From DATLRC01 sp035478435 (lineage in GTDB: Bacteria > Patescibacteriota > Saccharimonadia > Saccharimonadales > UBA4665), in assembly GCA_035478435.1 (NCBI GenBank), contig DATIJT010000005.1, positions 1 through 64,000 on the forward strand: 64,000 nt of DNA, in the 5' to 3' direction. This document shows positions 8,046-14,581 of the stretch, in pieces (position 1 is the stretch's first letter; every line of letters starts with the position of its first letter). Under the pieces are notes generated by a model. That model was not told the origin of the DNA and searched no databases. It saw nothing but the letters and a program-made list of their open reading frames with translations. A program made the position numbers and the translations under genes.

Positions 8046-8074
8046 TTGCCAAATTAACTTCTGTCCGGTAAAAT
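8046..8074 (+). promoter_or_regulatory. leaderless-type promoter of rpsU
   Basis: TTGCCA (8046-8051), a 17-nt spacer and TAAAAT (8069-8074), then 7 nt to ATG 8082. Transcription is predicted to start at the start codon. Confidence 0.75.
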
Positions 8075-8081
8075 ACCACGG

Positions 8082-8294
8082 ATGATACAGGTGACTAGAA
8101 AAGATTCCAAAGAATCTCTAGAGAATTTACTGCGCCGCTTTGGGCGTAAAGTCCAGCAATCCGGCGCTGTAGCTATAGTCAAACAAGGCCAATATTTTGA
8201 AAAGCCGATTAGTAAACGCGACCGCCGTTTGAAGGCTATAGTCCGTCAAGAACGCAAAGCCTTGAAGATCAAAAAGCTAAAATTAGGACGCTAG
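8082..8294 (+). CDS. rpsU: 30S ribosomal protein bS21
   Basis: A small basic protein of the 30S platform that helps the ribosome pair with Shine-Dalgarno sequences. It has 70 residues, the usual length. The family core is seen as RKDSKESLENLLRRFGRKVQ, followed by the basic helix (RDRRLKAIVRQERKALKIKK). It is the first gene of a likely rpsU-yqeY-adk-map transcript. Its own mRNA appears to be leaderless, which is notable for a protein linked to leader recognition. Confidence 0.9.
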   Translation: MIQVTRKDSKESLENLLRRFGRKVQQSGAVAIVKQGQYFEKPISKRDRRLKAIVRQERKALKIKKLKLGR

Positions 8295-8301
8295 AAGCAC
8301 A

Positions 8302-8760
8302 GTGAATCAGTTAGAGCAAAAGCTAGAGCAGGACCTCAAAACTGCTCTTCTAGCCAGTAAGCGGGTAGAAGTAGAAGCTCTCCGGACCCTTAAGAGTGCA
8401 TTACTCAATGCCAAGATCGAGCAAGGTAAGAGAACCGAAGGCCTCAGTGACGACGAAGTCATAGCTATCTTGAGTAAAGAAGCCAAAAAGCGTCAAGAAA
8501 GTGCTGATTTATACATGCAGGGTGGCAACCCGGCTCGGGCCGAAGCCGAACTGAGCGAGAAAAAACTGATAGAGCGCTATCTGCCTAGTCAGTTATCTAC
8601 CGAAGAACTGTCTAAAATCGTTGACGAAACTATTGCTGAGCTAGGAGTCAGTGGCTCCCAAGCTATGGGGCAAGTGATTGGAGTGGTTAGACAAAAAACG
8701 GCTGGGGCAGCCGACGGGGCAGCCATTGCCCAGCTAGTGAAGGAAAGGCTTAGCCAATGA
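8302..8760 (+). CDS. GatB/YqeY domain-containing protein
   Basis: A 152-residue stand-alone YqeY-type protein, related to the C-terminal tRNA-binding domain of the GatB amidotransferase subunit. The family pattern is clear: LEQDLKTALLASKRVEVEAL at the N-terminus, then LSDDEVIAILSKEAKKRQES and LIERYLPSQLSTEEL, and the terminal helical bundle with GQVIGVVRQKTAGAADGA. The start is GTG at 8302, 7 nt after the rpsU stop. Its TGA stop overlaps the adk ATG. Frequent linkage of rpsU and yqeY is known in bacteria. The cellular role is not established. Confidence 0.9.
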   Translation: MNQLEQKLEQDLKTALLASKRVEVEALRTLKSALLNAKIEQGKRTEGLSDDEVIAILSKEAKKRQESADLYMQGGNPARAEAELSEKKLIERYLPSQLSTEELSKIVDETIAELGVSGSQAMGQVIGVVRQKTAGAADGAAIAQLVKERLSQ

Positions 8761-9293
8761 TATTACTGATTGGACTGCCAGGTTCTGGCAAAGGCACGCA
8801 GGGCAAGATGCTAGCCGACCAACATGGTTTGCACCTGGTTTCCATGGGTGAATTAGTGCGACTTTATATGACTGGTGACCAGCGGCAGCGCATGTTAGCC
8901 GGTGAACTTTTAGATGACCAAGAAGTAACTGATATACTCGACAGGGTTTTAAAAAGTTTACCTGACAACGAAGAATGTGTACTCGATGGCTTTCCGCGCA
9001 CAATTCCCCAAGCCGAATGGCTGCTAGAACAAGTTAAAAATGGCCGTTTTAAGATTCGGCATATATTTCATTTGGACGCCTCAGGAAAAACTGTGGCGGC
9101 CAGGCTTAAGGCTCGGGGCCGGACTGATGACCGGGACGAAGTCATTCAAGAGCGGTTTCATGAATACGAAGAACTAACCCATCCCTTGCTAGATTGGTTT
9201 AGAAAGCGTGGTTTGGAAGTAACGGATGTTAATGCTGAGCGTACTCCGGCTGAAGTCAATGACGACCTTATAAAATATCTAGAATCTGACTAA
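8757..9293 (+). CDS. adk: adenylate kinase
   Basis: Interconverts ATP plus AMP with two ADP in the cytoplasm. It has 178 residues, shorter than the usual 215. The P-loop is GLPGSGKGTQGK near the N-terminus, the AMP-site motif is DGFPRTIPQAEWL, and DDRDEVIQERFHEYEE is the conserved Arg-rich C-terminal segment. The LID is only a short loop after KARGRTDD, with no zinc cysteines. The ATG overlaps the yqeY stop (ATGA), so translation is coupled. map follows after 9 nt. Confidence 0.92.
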   Translation: MILLIGLPGSGKGTQGKMLADQHGLHLVSMGELVRLYMTGDQRQRMLAGELLDDQEVTDILDRVLKSLPDNEECVLDGFPRTIPQAEWLLEQVKNGRFKIRHIFHLDASGKTVAARLKARGRTDDRDEVIQERFHEYEELTHPLLDWFRKRGLEVTDVNAERTPAEVNDDLIKYLESD

Positions 9294-9302
9294 ATTTAGA
9301 TT

Positions 9303-10058
9303 ATGACAACCCAAATCAAAACCGCCGACGAGATCGCTGCCATGCGTGAAGGCGGTAAAATGCTGGCCACAGTCCTTAATTTATTGTCCCAAAAGTTGGC
9401 ACCTGGTATTTCAACCAAAGAACTGGCCGACATTGCCGCCAATGAACTCAAAACTTTAGGCGCCCAGCCGACATTTTTAGGTTACCAAGGGTTCCCGGAT
9501 GTTTTATGCGTGTCTATTAATAATGAAGTGGTCCACGGTATTCCTAAGCCGGAGCGTATAGTTGACGACGGCGACATTGTTAGCCTTGATTTCGGGGTGA
9601 CTTATAAAGGCTTGATCACCGATAGCGCCGTCAGCCTGATTGCCGGCCGGCCGCAGCAGCGTCGCCACCAAGAGATAGTCGCTAATACCAAAAAGGCTTT
9701 GGAGATTGGCATTGCCGAAGTCCATGGGGGGGTTAGGACAGGCGATATTGGTCATGCCATTGAAAAATTTTTGCAATCTAAAAAATATGGCATTGTTCGT
9801 GATCTAGTTGGACATGGAGTTGGCCATGCTTTGCACGAAGACCCGAATATTCCCAACTATGGCCGAGCCGGTAGCGGCCCATGGCTGGAGGTCGGCATGA
9901 CTATTGCCATTGAACCGATGGTAACACTTGGAAGCGACCGGGTCGTGGTTGCCCAAGACGGCTGGACGGTACTAACTATGGATAACTCCTGGGCTGCCCA
10001 CTTCGAGCACACCGTACTGATAACCCAAGACGGCGCCGAAATTCTGACCGAACCCTAG
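9303..10058 (+). CDS. map: methionine aminopeptidase, type I
   Basis: Removes the initiator methionine after deformylation. It has 251 residues. Metal ligands fall in the expected blocks: DFGVTYKGLITDSAV (two Asp), GHGVGHALHE (His), IEPMV (Glu) and FEHTVLI (Glu). There is no N-terminal zinc finger or SH3-binding extension, so this is the short bacterial type I form. It works downstream of the def product encoded earlier in the window. It is probably co-transcribed with adk. The next gene has its own promoter immediately after the stop. Confidence 0.95.
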   Translation: MTTQIKTADEIAAMREGGKMLATVLNLLSQKLAPGISTKELADIAANELKTLGAQPTFLGYQGFPDVLCVSINNEVVHGIPKPERIVDDGDIVSLDFGVTYKGLITDSAVSLIAGRPQQRRHQEIVANTKKALEIGIAEVHGGVRTGDIGHAIEKFLQSKKYGIVRDLVGHGVGHALHEDPNIPNYGRAGSGPWLEVGMTIAIEPMVTLGSDRVVVAQDGWTVLTMDNSWAAHFEHTVLITQDGAEILTEP

Positions 10059-10091
10059 ATTAATTACTAGATAAATGGTAAAATATGTTTT

Positions 10092-10868
10092 ATGAAGAGA
10101 CTAGTGTCGGTAAGTGAGTTCAGGCCAGGTGTTGATGAACGTTTACAATGGGATTTTGCTTTGCCGCCATCGCTAGACCAAGATCGGATCCAGATTCACC
10201 TTCCGCTTTTACGAACTGCGCATCGCCTGGGCGGCATTGCCCACAGCCTGGTTTACGATTATCAGGGAGATCTTAGTATATTTACTCCAGCGGTAGCTGG
10301 TATCAACCCAGATGGATCGGCTGTGGCTACCAAGGCAGGTGTTGCTAAAAAGGCCGAACCAACTACCACTAGAATCACTGACCTTGACCCTACCATATAT
10401 CCGCATTATGGTAAGGCAGAGGCCCGGCACGGTATTAACAAGGCTGAAATCGCCAGTCGCGTCAGTGATCGAGTTGGTCGTGGCCAGACGCCAGAAAAAG
10501 CCTGGGCTAAGGAGCTAGACAAAGCTCTGCGAGTTTCCTTGCGCCAAGCAGGCAGTGAGCACTTATTGATCCATAACCTTGAATTAGGTCATTTAAGCGA
10601 AACTATGGATTATCTTTGGCACCTGGGTCTAGCGGGTGCACTAGCACCGGATTTGGCCAACGGGCATCTGGGTTTTGGGAGTAAACTTATCATAAGTTTT
10701 TATGGCGCCATTCTTGCTGTGGAAAGCCTGGATAATAAGAATCGCCACGGATCTACTTTACTTAAACAACGCCGGTGGTCAATGGGCCCAATTTCATATC
10801 AATTGGATCGTTATCTCATCATGAGTGGATTAACTCGTGTTCCTGGTCTAATTCAGGCTCGTGATTAA
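10092..10868 (+). CDS. hypothetical protein
   Basis: A 258-residue protein I do not recognise. The start at 10092 is supported by TAAAAT (10079-10084) ending exactly 7 nt before it. It looks soluble. The middle (KAEIASRVSDRVGRGQTPEK and following) is helical and basic. The C-terminal part contains small hydrophobic stretches (GSKLIISFYGAILAVES) that are too polar for clear membrane helices. One WHLGLAGALAPDLANGHLGFG segment is glycine-rich. No catalytic motif stands out. It sits alone between map and ftsA. Confidence 0.65.
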   Translation: MKRLVSVSEFRPGVDERLQWDFALPPSLDQDRIQIHLPLLRTAHRLGGIAHSLVYDYQGDLSIFTPAVAGINPDGSAVATKAGVAKKAEPTTTRITDLDPTIYPHYGKAEARHGINKAEIASRVSDRVGRGQTPEKAWAKELDKALRVSLRQAGSEHLLIHNLELGHLSETMDYLWHLGLAGALAPDLANGHLGFGSKLIISFYGAILAVESLDNKNRHGSTLLKQRRWSMGPISYQLDRYLIMSGLTRVPGLIQARD

Positions 10869-10888
10869 AACCCTAAATCCCAAGCTGC

Positions 10889-10918
10889 TTGCTCACCTAT
10901 AGCGATAAGCGCTATACT
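10889..10918 (+). promoter_or_regulatory. promoter of ftsA
   Basis: TTGCTC (10889-10894), an 18-nt spacer and TATACT (10913-10918), ending 9 nt before ATG 10928. The mRNA would have a leader of at most two or three nt. Confidence 0.6.
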
Positions 10919-10927
10919 ACTGCCAAG

Positions 10928-12157
10928 ATGTCAGCTCAGAATCAAGAACATTTTGTAGGTCTCGATATCGGGACCAGTACGGTACGGTGTGTGGTCGGTA
11001 TGTTAGACCCCAACATGGGCAACAAGCCTTCCATTATTGGTCATGGTTCGGCCCCTAACACCGGTATGCGCAAAGGTGTCGTAGTCCATGTTGACGAAGT
11101 TGCCGAAGCGGTTGTGCATGCTGTCACCGAAGCCGAGCGCATTTCCGGCAAGTCTATTAGTCGGGCCACAGTAAATGTTAATGGGACTCATGTTAGCGGC
11201 TTGAACTCCAAGGGCGTCATAGCTATTAGCAGCGCCAATCGGGAAATTGCGCCTGAAGATAGATTACGTGTTGAAGAAGCGGCGACCGTGGTTTCATTGC
11301 CGCCAAACCGTGAGATCGTCCAGTTTTTCGCTAAAAGTTACAGCTTAGATGGCCAGCAAAACATCAAAGACCCGGTCGGCATGCACGGCATCCGGCTGGA
11401 AGTGGATGCCCACATAGTCACGGCGGCTACGCCGAACTTGCGTAATCTGGACATGGCGCTAGAAAAAGCCCAAGTCCAAGCGACGCATCATACTGTATCA
11501 AGCCTGGCCGCGGCCGAAGCGGTATTGAACCGCCAACAAAAAGAGGCCGGCACCGTATTGCTCGATATTGGCGCTGGTACCACTAACCTAATTGTTGTCG
11601 AAGATGGGGAAATCCAACACGTGGCAGTTCTACCAATCGGCGGCATGCATCTAACTAATGATCTAGCTATTGGTCTGAAAACTGATCTGGATATTGCCGA
11701 GCAGGTTAAGGTTGAGCACGCCGTGCTTAATGGCGCTAATCCCAAAAAGACGGCCAATATCAAATTAGGCGAGCAGACCCATAGCTTTGACGTCGCCGAA
11801 ATTGAAATGATTACCGAAGCCAGGGTTGAAGAATTGTTTGAATTCGTAGATAAAGAGCTACATAAAATCCGCAAATCCCGTAAGCTGCCAGGGGGCGCGG
11901 TGTTAGTGGGAGGCACGGCTAAATTACCGGGCATCGCCGAGTTCGCTAAAGATAAATTACAACTACCGGCCAGAATAGGCAAAATACAAAATATTGGCGG
12001 CTTAGTAGACACAGTTGAAGACAATGCTTACTGCACGGTTGTTGGATTGATGCTGCTCGATATGCTACTTTTACCCAGCGCGCCAAACGCCAACCCAACG
12101 CCAGTACAGGGAGCTTTAGGTCTGGTTGACCGCATTTTTAGTCGCTTACGACATTAA
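10928..12157 (+). CDS. ftsA: cell division protein FtsA
   Basis: An actin-like ATPase that ties FtsZ filaments to the membrane. It has 409 residues. The phosphate-1 motif is VGLDIGTSTVRCVVG, the SHS2 (1C) domain follows around residues 80 to 170, phosphate-2 is LLDIGAGTTNLIVVEDGE, and the adenosine motif is GGAVLVGGTAKLPGI. The last residues (GLVDRIFSRLRH) form a short amphipathic helix, the usual membrane-targeting sequence. The start at 10928 follows a TATACT box by 9 nt; the family N-terminus begins here. ftsZ follows after 210 nt with its own promoter. No other dcw-cluster genes are seen nearby. Confidence 0.95.
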   Translation: MSAQNQEHFVGLDIGTSTVRCVVGMLDPNMGNKPSIIGHGSAPNTGMRKGVVVHVDEVAEAVVHAVTEAERISGKSISRATVNVNGTHVSGLNSKGVIAISSANREIAPEDRLRVEEAATVVSLPPNREIVQFFAKSYSLDGQQNIKDPVGMHGIRLEVDAHIVTAATPNLRNLDMALEKAQVQATHHTVSSLAAAEAVLNRQQKEAGTVLLDIGAGTTNLIVVEDGEIQHVAVLPIGGMHLTNDLAIGLKTDLDIAEQVKVEHAVLNGANPKKTANIKLGEQTHSFDVAEIEMITEARVEELFEFVDKELHKIRKSRKLPGGAVLVGGTAKLPGIAEFAKDKLQLPARIGKIQNIGGLVDTVEDNAYCTVVGLMLLDMLLLPSAPNANPTPVQGALGLVDRIFSRLRH

Positions 12158-12296
12158 TTTTAACCCTAAAATCAGAACCCCAACACCTCTAAAACTACAA
12201 TCGAATACAAAATTTAGACAGCTAATAAAGTTTGTATAAAAATACGCTGCTTCGTTGCTTTAGCAAAATCCAGACTTTTAAGTGTGCATAAATTTG

Positions 12297-12325
12297 TTGA
12301 ACTATGCTTTCAAGCCGGGTATACT
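12297..12325 (+). promoter_or_regulatory. sigma70-type promoter of ftsZ
   Basis: TTGAAC (12297-12302), a 17-nt spacer and TATACT (12320-12325). It is followed by a leader of about 36 nt that carries a strong GAGGTGAGG ribosome site before ATG 12368. ftsZ is thus one of the minority of leadered genes here. Confidence 0.75.
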
Positions 12326-12367
12326 GCAGAGTATTCATTTATCAATTTAGTGAGGTGAGGAAATAAC

Positions 12368-13663
12368 ATGCCGCAAGTAGTTGAACCAGCCATAGAAACC
12401 TTTGCCCAGATTAAAGTCGTGGGTGTAGGAGGCGCCGGGGGTGCCGCTATTAACCGAATGGTAGAGGCCGGTATAGAAAACGTTGAATTTATTTCTATTA
12501 ATGCCGATGCTCAGGCTTTGCATCATTCTAAAGCAAACAAAAAAATACACATCGGCAAGGACGCTACTCGTGGCCTGGGAGCAGGGGCTGACCCTGCTGT
12601 TGGTAAGGAAGCTGCCGAAGAATCCCGCGAAGAAATTTTGAAGGCTGTTGAAGGCGCTGACATGGTCTTTGTAACTCTGGGTGCTGGTGGTGGTACTGGC
12701 AGTGGGGCGGGGCCGATCGTAGCCCAAATCGCCAAAGATCTGGGTATTTTGGTAATCGGCTTCGCAACTAAACCCTTTGCTTTTGAAGGTGAAAAGCGCC
12801 GCCGAAACGCCGAAATAGCAATTGATAATTTACGCAAAGCGGTTGATACGCTGATTGTTATACCAAACGACCGTTTGCTCCAAACAATTGATCGGCAAAC
12901 GCCTCTAATGGAAGCCTTTAAAGTAGCTGATGACGTCTTGCGCCAAGGCGTTCAAGGCATTTCTGACCTGATTACCGTTCACGGACTAATCAACCTAGAC
13001 TTTGCCGACGTTAAAACGGTTATGAGTAACGCTGGTTCAGCGTTGATGGGTATTGGCCGGGCTAGTGGTGATGACCGGGCCGTTAAGGCTGCCCAGCAAG
13101 CTATTGAATCACCCCTGCTCGAAGTTTCGATCGATGGTGCCCGAGGTATTCTGTTTAACGTTATTGGCGGCAATGACTTGTCGATGCACGAAATTAACGC
13201 TGCCGCCGAAACAATTACTACTGCCGCCGATCCAGAAGCTAACATTATCTTCGGTGCTACTATTATTCCCGATATTGAGGGTGAAGTTATCATTACCGTT
13301 GTAGCCACTGGTTTCGACGCCTCTTACTATGCTAAACAAGATATGCCTAAAGCCAGTGAACCGACTGCCATAGTCGATACCCCCACCGATAGCAAAAACG
13401 ATGAGGCGGTGATTTCCAGTATCGATATGAATCTGGATGACAGTGAAGACAACGACCACTTTACCTCGGACACACCGATTCCTAATATTTGGTCGATAGA
13501 TGATGACCAATCAGATGCAACTGACTCTACGGACGCTGATGACAACCCCTTAGTCAGTAATGGCTTAGAGGAAGAACTAGAAAAACCCTCATTTCTACGT
13601 CGCCTGGCCAAACGCCGCGGTATGGATAAAGACGCTAAGAAAGACACCGAAAACGACTCATAA
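12368..13663 (+). CDS. ftsZ: cell division protein FtsZ
   Basis: A tubulin-like GTPase that forms the division ring. It has 431 residues. GVGGAGGAAINRM at the N-terminus and the tubulin signature GAGGGTGSGAGP (about residue 108) bind GTP. The T7-loop region (GLINLDFADVKTVM) supplies the catalytic Asp. Residues 325 to 400 are a long acidic, Asp/Ser/Thr-rich linker. The tail EKPSFLRRLAKRR matches the conserved C-terminal peptide that binds FtsA and the basic variable tail. A strong Shine-Dalgarno precedes the ATG. Confidence 0.97.
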   Translation: MPQVVEPAIETFAQIKVVGVGGAGGAAINRMVEAGIENVEFISINADAQALHHSKANKKIHIGKDATRGLGAGADPAVGKEAAEESREEILKAVEGADMVFVTLGAGGGTGSGAGPIVAQIAKDLGILVIGFATKPFAFEGEKRRRNAEIAIDNLRKAVDTLIVIPNDRLLQTIDRQTPLMEAFKVADDVLRQGVQGISDLITVHGLINLDFADVKTVMSNAGSALMGIGRASGDDRAVKAAQQAIESPLLEVSIDGARGILFNVIGGNDLSMHEINAAAETITTAADPEANIIFGATIIPDIEGEVIITVVATGFDASYYAKQDMPKASEPTAIVDTPTDSKNDEAVISSIDMNLDDSEDNDHFTSDTPIPNIWSIDDDQSDATDSTDADDNPLVSNGLEEELEKPSFLRRLAKRRGMDKDAKKDTENDS

Positions 13664-13703
13664 TAAACAGTAGCAGTGTATTAAATAATACAGCGTTAAA
13701 TGC

Positions 13704-13756
13704 TTGCAAAGCGCTATCGGTAGGGCTATATTAGGGGTACGAAACGCTATATGTGG
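13704..13756 (+). promoter_or_regulatory. promoter of nrdR with two candidate NrdR boxes
   Basis: TTGCAA (13704-13709), a 17-nt spacer and TATATT (13727-13732). Two similar motifs with the core GCTATAT lie at 13725-13731 and 13746-13752, 21 bp apart, or two helix turns. NrdR boxes have the general form ACAnTATATnTnGTGT, in pairs. The first core overlaps the -10 box, as expected for autorepression. The outer halves of the boxes match poorly. Confidence 0.45.
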
Positions 13757-13914
13757 AAAAAACAAAAACCGCATCAGTGTTTGTACTTTAAACTTAAAAG
13801 CTCCAAAAGTGGCTAACAGTTTTCAAATATAGGCTCTGAAAACCGAACAAATATTTTGTACGAAAGAGTTTTATTGGTAATTGTGGCATTACTTCTGGAG
13901 CAGAGGAGGTGCGC

Positions 13915-14403
13915 ATGAAATGCAGCCAATGCCAGAGCGATGACATCAAAGTGATTGAATCGCGTGATGTGGCAGACGGGCAAGCAATTCGCCGCCGCCG
14001 GATGTGTGTGAAGTGTGGCTACCGGTTCACAACTTATGAACGCCTGGAGCGACCGCAGCTAATCGTCATCAAAAATGACGCTACCCGCGAGCTTTTCAAC
14101 CGCAGTAAGCTACTGGCTGGACTCTATAGGGCTTGCGAAAAGACGCCCATTACCAGCCTGCAGCTAGAAGGTGTCGTTTCGACTATCGAGCAAGAACTCT
14201 ATGATAATGGAGAAGAAGAAATCAGCTCGGCTAGGATAGGCGAACTAGTAATGAACCAATTAGCTAAACTTAACGAAGTAGCCTATGTTCGTTTCGCCAG
14301 TGTTTACAGGCGTTTTAAGGACATCGCTAGCTTTGAAAGAGAACTATCACGCATCCGTGAGCGACAAAGTGATGCCAAGGCTGTCAGCAAAGTCAAAGCT
14401 TGA
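13915..14403 (+). CDS. nrdR: transcriptional repressor NrdR
   Basis: A nucleotide-sensing repressor of ribonucleotide reductase genes. It has 162 residues. The N-terminal zinc ribbon is CSQC at the start and CVKCGYRFTTYER about 28 residues later. The ATP-cone domain follows (VIKNDATRELFNRSKLLAGL) to about residue 140. The start at ATG 13915 is preferred over a GTG two codons upstream because AGGAGG at 13904-13909 is 5 nt from the ATG. It lies directly upstream of nrdJ, its most likely target, and its own promoter carries box-like sequences. Confidence 0.93.
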   Translation: MKCSQCQSDDIKVIESRDVADGQAIRRRRMCVKCGYRFTTYERLERPQLIVIKNDATRELFNRSKLLAGLYRACEKTPITSLQLEGVVSTIEQELYDNGEEEISSARIGELVMNQLAKLNEVAYVRFASVYRRFKDIASFERELSRIRERQSDAKAVSKVKA

Positions 14404-14473
14404 GGAAGTTTTGACAGTTTCCCAGGGCTCCTATTCGCTAAATAAACTGCAATAGGCTTCATGGAGAGCTTAA

Positions 14474-14503
14474 GCTGGATCATATATGAGAGATATGTCC
14501 AGC
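14474..14503 (+). other. hairpin in the nrdJ leader
   Basis: GCTGGA-T-CATAT pairs with ATATG-TCCAGC around a 7-nt loop. It lies in the 178-nt gap between nrdR and nrdJ. No T tract follows, so it is not a standard terminator. It may tune expression of nrdJ relative to nrdR. Confidence 0.5.
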
Positions 14504-14581
14504 CAACTCTAACAAACACTTAAAAATTAAAAACTAATAGCTAACAGCTAACCACTGACGGCTTATAAGAGAGGGATTATT

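Noticed and set aside
8757..8760. Alternative genetic code with TGA as glycine
   Set aside because: TGA ends yqeY, nrdR and others at family-typical lengths, and RF2 is present.
14404..14581. Cobalamin riboswitch upstream of the B12-dependent nrdJ
   Set aside because: No B12-box-like sequence is seen; only two simple hairpins.
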